64,000 nt of DNA. Origin: Aequorivita capsosiphonis DSM 23843 (lineage in GTDB: Bacteria > Bacteroidota > Bacteroidia > Flavobacteriales > Flavobacteriaceae). Under the pieces are notes generated by a model. It saw nothing but the letters and a program-made list of their open reading frames with translations, was not told the DNA's origin and did no database searches. The position numbers were made by a program, and so were the translations under genes. Below, one piece after another: positions 35,484-44,644 of this stretch (its first letter is position 1; every line of letters starts with the position of its first letter). The stretch is taken from contig NZ_AUBG01000007.1 in the NCBI RefSeq assembly GCF_000429125.1, positions 124,001-188,000 on the forward strand, in the 5' to 3' direction.

Positions 35484-37523
35484 ATGAAGAATAGCTTTTT
35501 ATTTGCCATGGCAATGTCTGGCATGCTGTTTTTTTCCTGTAATGAAAAGAAAGAGGAAAAAGATATGGCCCAAGTGGAAACTGTAGAAACTACAGACTTT
35601 GATTATAACGTTGAGCAGTTCGACGATATTAAAATCTTACGTTATCAAATTCCAGGTTGGGAACAGCTTACATTAAAGGAACAAAAACTAGTATATTATC
35701 TTACTCAGGCTGGTTTGGCAGGAAGAGATATTATCTGGGATCAGAATTATCGTTTCAACCTTACTATTAGAAAGGCATTGGAAAATGTTTACAATACCTA
35801 CGAAGGCGATAAGACTACTGAAGATTGGAAAAACTTTGAAATCTATTTAAAACGCGTTTGGTTTAGCGGTGGAATTCATCATCATTATTCAAATGCTAAA
35901 ATGAAACCAGACTTTTCTTCTGACTATTTAAAGCAACTTTTAACGGATACCAATACGCAGTTGGAAGGGGAAGCTTTTGACGTACTTTTTAACGATAAAG
36001 ATTCCAAAAAAGTAAACCAAGCAAAAAGAGTGGATAATGTAGCTGAAAGTGCAGTAAACTTTTACGGGCCAAACGTTACCAATAAAGATGTGGAAAATTT
36101 TTATGGCAATAAGAAATCTCCAGATCCAAAAAAGCCACTTTCCTACGGTTTAAATTCAAAACTGGTAAAAGAAGATGGAACGCTTAAGGAGTTGGTTTAT
36201 AAGTCTGGTGGACTTTACGGTTCTGCAATTGATAAAATAGTTGAATGGTTAGAAAAGGCAGAAGGTGTTGCTGAAAACCAAGCGCAAGGTGATGCACTGG
36301 GTCTTTTGATTAAATATTATAAAACCGGAGATCTTCAAACTTGGGATGATTATAACGTGGCATGGACAAAAGCTACCGAAGGTAATATCGATTATATAAA
36401 CAGTTTTATTGAAGTTTATAATGATCCATTGGGATATAAAGGCTCTTTTGAAACCATCGTTCAACTAAAGGATTTTGACATGTCAGAAAAAATGGCAGTC
36501 GTTTCTGAAAATGCACAATGGTTTGAAGACAACTCTCCTTTAATGGAAGAGCACAAAAAGAAAAATGTTGTAGGGGTAACTTATAAAGTAGTAAACGTTG
36601 CAGGTGAAGCTGGAGATTCTTCTCCAAGTACGCCAATTGGTGTAAACCTTCCAAATGCAAACTGGATTCGTGCTGCCGTAGGAAGCAAATCGGTTTCACT
36701 GGGTAATATTATTGATGCTTACAACAATGCGGGAAGCACTGGTAGATTGAAGGAATTTGTAAATGATGAAGAAGAATTGGAGTTGGAAGAAAAATACGGG
36801 CAACTGGCAGATAAACTTCATACCGCACTTCACGAAGTTATTGGGCATGCTTCTGGGCAGCTTAATCCAGGTGTAGGCGAAACAAAGGAAACCCTTAAAA
36901 ACTATGCTTCTACTTTGGAAGAAGGACGCGCAGATTTAGTTGGTCTTTATTACCTATACAATCCAAAATTGCAAGAACTTGGCTTGGTTGACGATTGGAA
37001 AAAAGTTGGAATGGCAGCTTATGACGGATACATCCGTAATGGGTTGATGACGCAATTGATTCGTTTAAATCTTGGAGACGATGTTGAAGAAGCGCATATG
37101 CGAAACCGCCAATGGGTTTCAGCTTGGGTTTTCGAAAAAGGAAAAGCCGATAACGTGATTGAAAAGATAACGCGTGATGGTAAAACCTATTACAACATCA
37201 ACGATTATGATAAACTACACGATTTATTTGGTCAATTACTTCGCGAAACACAACGAATTAAAAGTGAAGGTGATTATGCCGCGGTGGAAAATCTAGTTGA
37301 AACCTATGGTGTAAAAGTGGATCAAGATCTTCATAAGGAAATTTTAGAGCGTAATAAGCAGTTTACAGCAGCGCCTTATAGCGGTTTTGTAAACCCAATG
37401 CTTGTTCCAAAAATGAATGATGATGGCGAGATTGAAAGCTTTAGCGTTGAACAGCCAAAAGATTTTGCTGAACAGATGTTATACTATTCAAAAAATTACA
37501 GCAATTTGCCTGCTATGAATTAA
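35484..37523 (+). CDS. Dipeptidyl peptidase III (M49) lipoprotein
   Basis: DPP III removes N-terminal dipeptides. The 679-residue protein has a lipoprotein signal ending at LFFSC. The zinc motif HEVIGH begins at residue 450, and the second motif EEGRAD begins at residue 479, matching the M49 pattern HExxGH and EExRAD. The spacing of 29 residues is right. The enzyme is therefore probably exported and membrane-anchored. It is followed by a strong terminator. Confidence 0.93.
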   Translation: MKNSFLFAMAMSGMLFFSCNEKKEEKDMAQVETVETTDFDYNVEQFDDIKILRYQIPGWEQLTLKEQKLVYYLTQAGLAGRDIIWDQNYRFNLTIRKALENVYNTYEGDKTTEDWKNFEIYLKRVWFSGGIHHHYSNAKMKPDFSSDYLKQLLTDTNTQLEGEAFDVLFNDKDSKKVNQAKRVDNVAESAVNFYGPNVTNKDVENFYGNKKSPDPKKPLSYGLNSKLVKEDGTLKELVYKSGGLYGSAIDKIVEWLEKAEGVAENQAQGDALGLLIKYYKTGDLQTWDDYNVAWTKATEGNIDYINSFIEVYNDPLGYKGSFETIVQLKDFDMSEKMAVVSENAQWFEDNSPLMEEHKKKNVVGVTYKVVNVAGEAGDSSPSTPIGVNLPNANWIRAAVGSKSVSLGNIIDAYNNAGSTGRLKEFVNDEEELELEEKYGQLADKLHTALHEVIGHASGQLNPGVGETKETLKNYASTLEEGRADLVGLYYLYNPKLQELGLVDDWKKVGMAAYDGYIRNGLMTQLIRLNLGDDVEEAHMRNRQWVSAWVFEKGKADNVIEKITRDGKTYYNINDYDKLHDLFGQLLRETQRIKSEGDYAAVENLVETYGVKVDQDLHKEILERNKQFTAAPYSGFVNPMLVPKMNDDGEIESFSVEQPKDFAEQMLYYSKNYSNLPAMN

Positions 37524-37542
37524 TTCTTGTTTCAAATAATTT

Positions 37543-37581
37543 AAAAACCTCCCAGAAAGTTAATTCCTGGGAGGTTTTTTT
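37543..37581 (+). terminator. Terminator of the DPP III gene
   Basis: AAAACCTCCCAG pairs with CTGGGAGGTTTT over an 11-nt loop, followed by a run of T. Confidence 0.92.
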
Positions 37582-37645
37582 ATTTAAAAATGAAACAAAT
37601 CAATTTGGCTAATTGTACTATTTGATTTTTTAAAGTAAAGGATAT

Positions 37646-38341
37646 CTACTTAATCCTTGCCTGAAACTCGCTAATGGCATTGGTGTATTTCCGCAACAAG
37701 CGATCCCAGTCCTTAAATAGTTGGTCCTGATGAGGGTTGCTTTGGGCTTGTTGAGACTGTTGACTGATCAACTTTAACTTAAATACTAGGGGTTCTGTAG
37801 ATGTTTCTTTTATTATAAAGCGGGTGCGTACCGTATTTTGGGTATAAGTCTGTGAATTCCATCCTGTTCGCAGATAGCCTGTTTCTTTATCTGCCATTTC
37901 TATTACGTCCACATAGGTTAGCAAAATCTGGTTAATGAGTTTCCAGGCTTGGTCTTTATCAATGTTTTCACATTTTAAAATAATATCTCTATTTAAGTTT
38001 TCTGCATAAACAGTTGCTTCGTGAGATTCGTCTGGCCGCATTTGTACGGTGTGCGTTTTCGATAGTTTCTCCATTTCCTTCTTATTGCAGAATTCTATTT
38101 TCTCTGTAAGGAAACTTTCTTTTTTTATGATTACCACAACGCAGTCTTCTTTAGGAACAACAATCAAAGCTGTACCTGTACCTATCTTTCTGCCATTCAT
38201 AAATATTTCGGCATCTTTTTCTGAAGTTCGCAATTCTATTTTTTTCTTTCCCATTACGGCATCAAAAGTTTTGTTTTCCGCAATAGATGATGGCGAAATT
38301 ATGAAAACCATGATGGTAAAAAGTAGTAGTATATTTTTCAT
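37646..38341 (-). CDS. Secreted protein with PEGA-like segment
   Basis: The 231-residue protein has a signal peptide ending near SPSSIAE. An early segment (ELRTSEKDAEIFMNGRKIGT) resembles a PEGA repeat, a small beta domain of surface proteins. The rest contains a helical DKDQAWKLINQILLTYVDVI block and a Gln-rich C-terminus. No catalytic motif is visible. It is 29 bp downstream of the next minus-strand gene, so the two may be co-transcribed. Confidence 0.7.
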   Translation of the reverse strand: MKNILLLFTIMVFIISPSSIAENKTFDAVMGKKKIELRTSEKDAEIFMNGRKIGTGTALIVVPKEDCVVVIIKKESFLTEKIEFCNKKEMEKLSKTHTVQMRPDESHEATVYAENLNRDIILKCENIDKDQAWKLINQILLTYVDVIEMADKETGYLRTGWNSQTYTQNTVRTRFIIKETSTEPLVFKLKLISQQSQQAQSNPHQDQLFKDWDRLLRKYTNAISEFQARIK

Positions 38342-38370
38342 ATTATTTCTTTAGAAGGTTTTTTATTCAA

Positions 38371-39063
38371 TTAAAACTGAATTCCAACAGTGAACTTGTT
38401 GAAATTGGAAAATCCAGCTGTAAGGCCTATTCCGTTAGACTTTAAAGTGAATGAAAAATCCAAGAATACTCCGTAGTTAAGGTGGGTTCCGTTTTTCTCA
38501 TTCTCTGCGGTAAAGGCAAAAAGGTTTACTGCTTCTGGATTGGATGGATCTATGTCGGCTATGTCAAGTTCTAGATTAGTGCTTTGTATAAGTCCATACC
38601 CTACAAAAGGCACAATATAAAGTCCATCAATTATTTTGAGACTATAATTAAAATTAGCACTGGCGCCATATATTATAAGGTAATCTTGCTCAATTTGATT
38701 GACAACGTCATCACTGAATATTTGTCCACTGACAAAGCCGCGGATATCAATGTACAATTCTTTATAGATTGTAAAGGTGGGAATGTCTAAGGCTAAAGTA
38801 TATGCCTTGTCCGCTCCAATATCACTGGCATCTAGGGATGCAAATTGGTTGCTAAAACTGGTGCGCAACCTAAAAGGTTTATGCCGGTCCAATTTAATCA
38901 TCTTGTCAAGTAGCTCTTGTTCTTTTTCGCTGAGGCCGGTGTTTTCTTCTTCCTCAACCTCTTCCATTACTTCACCGGTATCTGGGTCTATGGTTTGGGC
39001 GTAGCCTATTCCGCTTCCTGTGGTGATAAAAAGAAGAAATAATAATTTTAGTACTGTTTTCAT
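38371..39063 (-). CDS. Outer-membrane beta-barrel-like protein
   Basis: The 230-residue protein has a signal peptide ending near GIGYAQ, an acidic linker (EVEEEENTGLSEKEQELL) and a series of amphipathic strands (KAYTLALDIPTFTIYKELYI, NYSLKIIDGLYIVPFVGYG) ending in FTVGIQF, the C-terminal Phe typical of outer-membrane barrels. The substrate is unknown. Confidence 0.75.
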   Translation of the reverse strand: MKTVLKLLFLLFITTGSGIGYAQTIDPDTGEVMEEVEEEENTGLSEKEQELLDKMIKLDRHKPFRLRTSFSNQFASLDASDIGADKAYTLALDIPTFTIYKELYIDIRGFVSGQIFSDDVVNQIEQDYLIIYGASANFNYSLKIIDGLYIVPFVGYGLIQSTNLELDIADIDPSNPEAVNLFAFTAENEKNGTHLNYGVFLDFSFTLKSNGIGLTAGFSNFNKFTVGIQF

Positions 39064-39114
39064 ATGGGTTAGATTAATTGTTGAATATCAAAAATAGGTT
39101 GAAGAAGAAAATAA

Positions 39115-39140
39115 AAAAATACCCTGTGGAGGGTATTTTT
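39115..39140 (-). terminator. Tandem terminator, distal hairpin
   Basis: AAAAATACCCT and AGGGTATTTTT form a perfect 11-bp stem with loop GTGG. It follows a first hairpin at 39146-39179 on the minus strand. Confidence 0.85.
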
Positions 39141-39145
39141 AAGTG

Positions 39146-39179
39146 AAAAGCCTTCAAACAATTAAGGTTGAAGGCTTTT
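39146..39179 (-). terminator. Tandem terminator, proximal hairpin
   Basis: AAAAGCCTTCAA and TTGAAGGCTTTT form a perfect 12-bp stem with a 10-nt loop. It lies about 75 bp after the stop of the 39254-39739 gene on the minus strand. Confidence 0.85.
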
Positions 39180-39253
39180 TCAGAATAAAATAGGTTGACA
39201 GGTTTATTGTTTAACAATGCAATACTGTCTTAAGTGTTTACAGTGCCGGTTTC

Positions 39254-39739
39254 TTAATTACCAGCGTCGCAAGTAACGCCATATCCACCTACAATTACAT
39301 CAATAGATCCGTTAGCTTGTAAATTTGCTTCCAAGACATACTCCGTTCCATTAATTGTAATCGTGCAGGTATTTGGCGAGATGCTCCCTAAATTATGTGC
39401 GTAAAGAGTTACATAGTTATAGCCATTGTAACCAAAATCATAATCGACACTTATTTTGTTTGAAGGACCATCGAGGACTTTTTCGTCAACAATAACATCG
39501 CCGTTTGCAATTATAGAAACAATGTCCCCATCAATCTGTCCGTGGTCCCATGCTTCAATGGTCGATATCCTACCTTCAATTTCAATACACCCCAAAAAAG
39601 TGTTTGGACGGTCAAGATTAGTAGAAGGTATTATAGAAGTGTCATTTATTTTTATTTCATTGTCATCATCTTTACTACAGCTTGTTAAAATGATTGAAAA
39701 AAGTAATAAGATCGGAATAAATAATTTTAATTTGGTCAT
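39254..39739 (-). CDS. Lipoprotein of unknown function
   Basis: The 161-residue protein has a lipoprotein signal ending at IILTSC. The mature part is beta-rich (GRISTIEAWDHGQIDGDIVS, YDFGYNGYNYVTLYAHNLG, CTITINGTEYVLEANLQANG). An Asp/Gly-rich pattern is consistent with a small beta-sandwich. No known domain is recognised. It is followed by two terminators. Confidence 0.7.
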   Translation of the reverse strand: MTKLKLFIPILLLFSIILTSCSKDDDNEIKINDTSIIPSTNLDRPNTFLGCIEIEGRISTIEAWDHGQIDGDIVSIIANGDVIVDEKVLDGPSNKISVDYDFGYNGYNYVTLYAHNLGSISPNTCTITINGTEYVLEANLQANGSIDVIVGGYGVTCDAGN

Positions 39740-40176
39740 GAGTTAGTTGTTTTAAGTTGTTGATATTGACAAAGATGGGAATCAAGATTGAGATAGGCAG
39801 GAGATAAAACCCCCTTTTTACAAAGGATTTTTCCCTATTAAAGCTATACATAGAGGAAATATGAGAAAGTTTAAGCTTGCTTTTTTGGTAATTGTTAAAT
39901 GGCTGAAATGCCGAGTAGAATAAGCTTATCAAAAAGTTGATTGACAACATGGAACTTCTCAAGATAATTATAGGCTTTTCGCTATAAATCAGTAAAGAAT
40001 GAATCTATTATTAATCATAAGACGCTAATACTGTGTAGTGGTATTCAAAGGATGCGACATTTAAAAACACGAGTCTTTAATATAGCTTTCATAGAAGAAT
40101 TATGGGTAATGCTATTATCCGAAATGTATTTAATACACAATTGAGAATAAGAAAAATGGTAATTTTTACAGGAGAA
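39740..40176. other. Gene-free AT-rich gap
   Basis: This 437-bp stretch has no supported gene or RNA. A minus-strand frame at 39675-39962 overlaps the upstream lipoprotein gene and has no protein-like composition. GATGCGACATTTAAA near 40052 recalls the edge of the MITE-like element, but no paired end is found. Confidence 0.5.
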
Positions 40177-40365
40177 TCAAGGCTTGAAATATGTTTTCAT
40201 TACTATTAATAGAAGAATGAAAATAATAAATCCGACTAGTACCCAAAGGCTTCCTTTGTAGTATTTTTTATGTAGCTTCTTATCGCCACGGTAGCTAATT
40301 ATCATTACAATGATAAAAGCAACAAAGAATATAATGGCGAAAACCAATTGGCCCGTACTGAACAT
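40177..40365 (-). CDS. Small two-helix membrane protein
   Basis: I take the internal ATG at 40365, giving 62 residues beginning MFSTGQLVFAIIFFVAF. Two membrane helices flank a basic loop (YRGDKKLHKKYYKG). I recognise this as a common small flavobacterial membrane protein without known function. Confidence 0.7.
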   Translation of the reverse strand: MFSTGQLVFAIIFFVAFIIVMIISYRGDKKLHKKYYKGSLWVLVGFIIFILLLIVMKTYFKP

Positions 40366-40530
40366 TAATTTGTAGTTTTGTGGCTGCAAAAATAGAGATT
40401 AATCAGGAAACAAGAGACAAGACTTAAGGGAAACACAACAAATTTGGGAACCTATTCAAAATTGTTCTAGCTTCTAATTCAATTTTGAATCCATTGACCA
40501 AATATATATCAATTAATAACTAAAAGATAC

Positions 40531-40544
40531 CCGCCTTCGCGGGA
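40531..40544 (+). promoter_or_regulatory. GC-rich hairpin before the MazG-like start codon
   Basis: CCCGC-CTTC-GCGGG folds into a short stable hairpin that ends 7 bp before ATG 40552, where a ribosome would bind. Confidence 0.4.
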
Positions 40545-40551
40545 CAGAAAT

Positions 40552-40938
40552 ATGAAAAACAAAATAACAGCCGTTAAAGAATTTCACAAAGCATTTGGCT
40601 TGGGGTTTAAAGAAACTCCTACTGCCGATCTTGGCATCAAAAAAAATCTATTGCGCTATAAGCTGATGCGTGAAGAAAATGAGGAATACCTTGAAGCAGC
40701 CAATACCAATGATCTGGTTGAGGTTGCAGATGCGCTTGGAGATATGCTTTATATTTTATGTGGGACGATTATAGAACATGGTATGCAACATAAAATTGAA
40801 GAAGTCTTCAATGAGATCCAACGCAGTAACATGAGCAAATTGGGAGCAGATGGAAAACCAATCTATCGTGAGGATGGAAAAGTTTTAAAGGGACCTGATT
40901 ACTTTCAGCCTAAAATTAAAGAAATACTTGAAGGGTAA
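40552..40938 (+). CDS. MazG-like all-alpha NTP pyrophosphohydrolase
   Basis: The 128-residue protein has the MazG-type metal motifs EENEEY and EVADALGDMLYIL. A C-terminal tail with MSKLGADGKPIYREDGKVLK, rich in Gly and Lys, matches a flavobacterial subfamily. It should hydrolyse a nucleoside triphosphate or related substrate, identity unknown. Its stop codon coincides with the start of a 7-bp tandem repeat. Confidence 0.9.
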   Translation: MKNKITAVKEFHKAFGLGFKETPTADLGIKKNLLRYKLMREENEEYLEAANTNDLVEVADALGDMLYILCGTIIEHGMQHKIEEVFNEIQRSNMSKLGADGKPIYREDGKVLKGPDYFQPKIKEILEG

Positions 40939-40965
40939 AATTCCAAATTCCAAATTCCAAATTCC
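40938..40965. repeat. Heptamer array AAATTCC x4
   Basis: Four perfect AAATTCC copies begin at the last base of the preceding stop codon. Nearby reversed copies (ATTTGGAATTTG about 41005) could form a hairpin with them, giving a terminator-like structure between the convergent genes. Confidence 0.85.
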
Positions 40966-41050
40966 AAAAAGTTTGATCTTTTGCAATTTGGAATCTTGGT
41001 CTTTATTTGGAATTTGAGTTTTTTGAAATTTGGAAATTAAGTTTTGTTTT

Positions 41051-42121
41051 TTACAAAACTTCGTATCTCCAATTAAATGGATCTTTGGCCAGGTTATGCT
41101 GAATATTCATCAGTTCACTTTTAAAGCGGGTAGAAAAACTATCTTCTGGTTTGGTGAGCTCATAAATTTCTTCTTTATGTCCAAAAGCACTCACAGGGCT
41201 AATAACCGCCGCTGTTCCAGCTCCAAAAATTTCTTTTAGACTTCCATCTTTGGCAGCCTTCACCAATTCGGAAACTAAAATTGGGCGTATTTCTACATCT
41301 ATATTATTGTGTTTTGCAAGGTCTATTACACTTTTCCGTGTTACACCGTCCAAAATTCTATCACTAACTGGAGCTGTTATTAAGGTATCGTTTATTCTAA
41401 AGAAAACGTTCATCGTTCCTGCTTCTTCAAGATATTTGTGCTCGCTATCGTCTGTCCAGATTACTTGCTGAAAGCCTTTTTCACGGGCCAGATTGGTCGG
41501 GTAAAACTGTGCGCCATAATTTCCTGCAGCTTTAGCAGCACCTACGCCACCATTTGCAGAACGGCTGTAATGGTCAGCAATAACAACTCGCACATCACCA
41601 GTGTAATAGGCTTGTACTGGGGTTGTTAAAATCATAAATTTATATTCTGTAGAAGGCGAAGCCGAAACGCCAACTTGGGTTGCCATAACAAAGGGGCGAA
41701 GGTATAATGAGTTGCCAAGACCAGGTTGGATCCAATCCTTATCCATTTTAATCAAGTTGTTTAAGCCTTCAAAGAAAATATCGCGAGGAAACTCTGGAAT
41801 AGCCAAACGTTTAGATGATTTATTGATGCGCTCAAAATTTTGCTCGGGTCTAAACAACCACACTTTTCCTTGATCGTCCTTGTAAGCCTTCATTCCTTCA
41901 AAAACAGCTTGGCCATAATGAAAAACTTTTGCTCCAGGCGAAATAGATAAGTTGCCATAAGGTCTAATAGTAGGATTGTGCCACTCACCATCTTTATAGT
42001 CACATTCAAACATATGGTCGCTAAATATTTTTCCGAAAACTAGGTTGTTAAAATCTACTTCCCCAAGGCGAGAAGACTCGATTTTTTGTATATTTAATTT
42101 TGATGTTGTAGAAGAATTCAT
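41051..42121 (-). CDS. ilvE: Branched-chain amino-acid aminotransferase
   Basis: IlvE transaminates Leu, Ile and Val. The 356-residue protein is a fold-type IV PLP enzyme. It has YGQAVFEGMKAYKDDQGKVW near residue 69, the PLP lysine at K197 in GAAKAAGNYGAQ, and EAGTMNVFFRIND later. The length fits the class used in Bacteroidota. It is convergent with the MazG-like gene. Confidence 0.95.
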   Translation of the reverse strand: MNSSTTSKLNIQKIESSRLGEVDFNNLVFGKIFSDHMFECDYKDGEWHNPTIRPYGNLSISPGAKVFHYGQAVFEGMKAYKDDQGKVWLFRPEQNFERINKSSKRLAIPEFPRDIFFEGLNNLIKMDKDWIQPGLGNSLYLRPFVMATQVGVSASPSTEYKFMILTTPVQAYYTGDVRVVIADHYSRSANGGVGAAKAAGNYGAQFYPTNLAREKGFQQVIWTDDSEHKYLEEAGTMNVFFRINDTLITAPVSDRILDGVTRKSVIDLAKHNNIDVEIRPILVSELVKAAKDGSLKEIFGAGTAAVISPVSAFGHKEEIYELTKPEDSFSTRFKSELMNIQHNLAKDPFNWRYEVL

Positions 42122-42232
42122 TGGTAGAAATGTTTATTTCGTAAAAATAGGCAAAATTTAAACCATTAAAAATTTAAAAAATCCTTAAAATTGCAAAGCA
42201 ATAGTAATCAATAAATTAATAATTTTTTTAAA

Positions 42233-42748
42233 ATGAAAAAAATACTGTTCATTCTCGCAATATCTGTTGTTTCATTTAGTTGTAAAAACGAAAAATCCGA
42301 AGAAAAAGTAGTTCCTAAGGTAGAAGAAATGGCTATGAACTATCAATCTTTTGGCGATGAAATTACGGATGCAGATGTTTTGACCAAATCCGAAATGATG
42401 GAAAAATATAAAACTATAAACCTTGGAGATACTTTGAATGTAAAGTTTGCATCAACGGTAAAAGAAGTTTGTCAGAAAAAAGGATGTTGGATGAATCTTG
42501 ATTTAGGCGAAGCCCAGGCAATGGTACGGTTTAAGGATTATGAGTTTTTTATGCCAAAGGATATTGCCGGACAGGAAATAATCGTTAATGGTAAAGCTTA
42601 TGTTGAAGAAATGAGTGTAGAAGATCAACGTCACTACGCCGAGGATGGAGGAAAGTCTCCTGAAGAAATTGCCGCTATCACAACGCCAAAACGCACTTTG
42701 GCTTTTGAAGCCGATGGTGTGTTGATTCCAGAAGTGGAAAAACAATAG
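42233..42748 (+). CDS. DUF4920 lipoprotein
   Basis: The 171-residue protein has a lipoprotein signal ending at VVSFSC and a mature part matching DUF4920: YQSFGDEITDADVLTKSEMM, STVKEVCQKKGCWMNLDLG and EFFMPKDIAGQEIIVNGKAY. The KGCW motif suggests metal or redox sensing but no function is known. It precedes mnmD by 5 bp. Confidence 0.88.
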   Translation: MKKILFILAISVVSFSCKNEKSEEKVVPKVEEMAMNYQSFGDEITDADVLTKSEMMEKYKTINLGDTLNVKFASTVKEVCQKKGCWMNLDLGEAQAMVRFKDYEFFMPKDIAGQEIIVNGKAYVEEMSVEDQRHYAEDGGKSPEEIAAITTPKRTLAFEADGVLIPEVEKQ

Positions 42749-42753
42749 TTCCT

Positions 42754-43422
42754 TTGAAACGTACACTTTTAAAGACAGGCGATGGTTCTTATACCTTGCA
42801 CATTCCCGAATGGGACGAACAATATCACTCCAAACACGGTGCAATAGCTGAAGCCCTTCATGTTTTTATTAAAGAAGGACTTTATCATTGGCTTTCAGAA
42901 AATGCAACTTCTAAGATTTCTATTTTAGAAATTGGTTTTGGAACAGGCTTAAACGCCTTATTAACTTTTTTGGAATCGGAAAAACATTCTTGGAGTATTG
43001 AATACACGGGGGTTGAGGCCTTTCCGCTAGGTGAGGAGGAGTATCAAAAGATGAATTACAGCGAAATGCTGAAGACATCGGAGGAAGTCTTCCTAAAACT
43101 CCACAATTCTCCTTGGGAAGAAAATGTGATTGTCTCACAAAAATTTCAACTACGGAAGGAACAGAAATTATTTTCGGATATTTCTGCAGTAAACAACTAC
43201 AATCTAATCTATTTTGATGCCTTTGGAATTCGGGTACAACCAGAACTCTGGACGGAAGATATCTTCGCTATCATGTATGCTTCGCTAAAACCCAAAGGTG
43301 TATTGGTTACTTATGCAGCAAATGGTAATGCGAGACGAGCTATGCAAGCCGTGGGCTTTAGGGTTGAGCGTCTTCCAGGCCCTCCGGGAAAAAAGGAAAT
43401 GTTAAGGGGTACGAAATCTTAA
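42754..43422 (+). CDS. mnmD: tRNA mnm5s2U methyltransferase MnmD
   Basis: MnmD methylates the aminomethyl group at wobble U34 of certain tRNAs. The 222-residue protein begins at TTG 42754 with KRTLLKTGDGSYTLHIPEWD, and contains the SAM motif ILEIGFGTGLNAL and the catalytic block YFDAFGIRVQPELWTEDIF. The C-terminal PGPPGKKEMLRG is characteristic. There is no MnmC FAD domain, which is the normal state for MnmD. A period-7 repeat starts at the base after its stop codon. Confidence 0.92.
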   Translation: MKRTLLKTGDGSYTLHIPEWDEQYHSKHGAIAEALHVFIKEGLYHWLSENATSKISILEIGFGTGLNALLTFLESEKHSWSIEYTGVEAFPLGEEEYQKMNYSEMLKTSEEVFLKLHNSPWEENVIVSQKFQLRKEQKLFSDISAVNNYNLIYFDAFGIRVQPELWTEDIFAIMYASLKPKGVLVTYAANGNARRAMQAVGFRVERLPGPPGKKEMLRGTKS

Positions 43423-43457
43423 ATTCAAGATTTAAGGTTCAAGATTCAAAGTTCAAA
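43423..43457. repeat. Degenerate heptamer array RTTCAAR x5
   Basis: The units ATTCAAG, ATTTAAG, GTTCAAG, ATTCAAA and GTTCAAA follow without gaps directly after the mnmD stop codon. The rest of the gap to 43686 is AT-rich with weaker GAATC-type repeats. Confidence 0.8.
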
Positions 43458-43686
43458 ATTACTCCAAGCTTTAAAAAGTTAGATTTATTCCAAAAAAAAC
43501 TGAATGTCCGAATCTGGAATCATCGAATCCCGATTTAACAATTCACGAATTACCGAATCCCAATTGAAGGTGGCTGAATGAATTTCTATTTTCACAGAAA
43601 ATAGAAGTTTATACCGAAGCCAAAAATCACAATCTTCCGTTAAGGAGCTTTGCTGTTCATTCTTGATTCTATAAATTTAGAATATT

Positions 43687-44592
43687 ATGAAAAGAGTATT
43701 AATTACTGGGGCTACGGGGTTAATTGGGAGTGAGTTGGTTAGACAATGTCACAGTAATAATATTGCTGTTAACTATCTAACCACCAGTAAAGAAAAGATT
43801 GAAAACTCCGAAAATTATCAAGGTTTTTATTGGAATCCCAAGGAAGGGGAGATCGATATTAATGCCTTTAAAGATACATCAGCGATTATTAATTTGGTAG
43901 GAGCTTCCATTTCAAAACGATGGACAGACAATTACAAAATGGTAATTCTCAATAGCAGGATCGAAAGTATGAACTTGATTTATGAAAAGCTTCAAGAAAT
44001 AGATCATCATATTGTTCATTTTATTTCTGCTAGTGGGGTTAGTGTATACCCTAATTCTAAAACAAAATTATATTCCGAAGAAGACGAAGCGGTTGACGAC
44101 ACCTTTTTAGCAAATGTTGTGGTTGCTTGGGAAGCAGCAGCAACTAAATTTTTGGATTTGGGCATGGAAGTAAGCAAAGTCCGTACTGGAGTAGTCTTAG
44201 CGAAAGAAGGCGGAGCTTTTTCAGAGTTAATTAAGCCCATAAAATTAGGGGTTGGCGCTCCATTGGGAAGTGGTGATCAATGGCAATCTTGGATTCATCT
44301 TGAAGATATAGCAGGAATTTATCTTTTTCTGCTAAAAAATCAAGTAGAAGGAATATTCAATGCAGTAGCTCCAAATCCCGTTCAAAATAAAAAAATGACC
44401 AAAATGATTGCTGCAAAAATGGATAGCCCACTTTGGTTGCCGAATATTCCTGCGTTTGCGCTAAAACTTCTGTTGGGTGAAATGGCTATTTTGGTCTTAG
44501 AAGGACAATTGGTCAGTTCCCAAAAAATTGAAAAACTTGGGTATCAGTTTAAATTCTACAATCTAGAGAACGCTTTACAGGATTTATTGTAA
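43687..44592 (+). CDS. TIGR01777-type sugar-nucleotide epimerase-like SDR
   Basis: The 301-residue protein has an N-terminal NAD(P)-binding motif (VLITGATGLIGSELVRQ), INLVGASISKRWTDNYK, and VRTGVVLAKEGGAFSELIKP. The C-terminal part (WIHLEDIAGIYLFLL, NAVAPNPVQNKKMTKMIAAK) and the LLLGEMAILVLEGQ segment define the YfcH-like atypical epimerase family. The substrate is unknown. Confidence 0.9.
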   Translation: MKRVLITGATGLIGSELVRQCHSNNIAVNYLTTSKEKIENSENYQGFYWNPKEGEIDINAFKDTSAIINLVGASISKRWTDNYKMVILNSRIESMNLIYEKLQEIDHHIVHFISASGVSVYPNSKTKLYSEEDEAVDDTFLANVVVAWEAAATKFLDLGMEVSKVRTGVVLAKEGGAFSELIKPIKLGVGAPLGSGDQWQSWIHLEDIAGIYLFLLKNQVEGIFNAVAPNPVQNKKMTKMIAAKMDSPLWLPNIPAFALKLLLGEMAILVLEGQLVSSQKIEKLGYQFKFYNLENALQDLL

Positions 44593-44598
44593 AAAAAA

Positions 44599-44619
44599 AG
44601 AGACCCGCAAAAGGTCTCT
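44599..44619. terminator. Bidirectional terminator between convergent genes
   Basis: AGAGACC and GGTCTCT pair over a 7-nt loop. An A-run precedes the stem, so the T-run is strong for the minus-strand yceI-like gene and weaker for the plus strand. Confidence 0.75.
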
Positions 44620-44644
44620 CTTATATATTGAATTCTTCTTTGGG

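Noticed and set aside
40039-40075. Possible second MITE copy (GATGCGACATTTAAA)
   Set aside because: Only about 12 bases resemble the element and there is no matching inverted end nearby.
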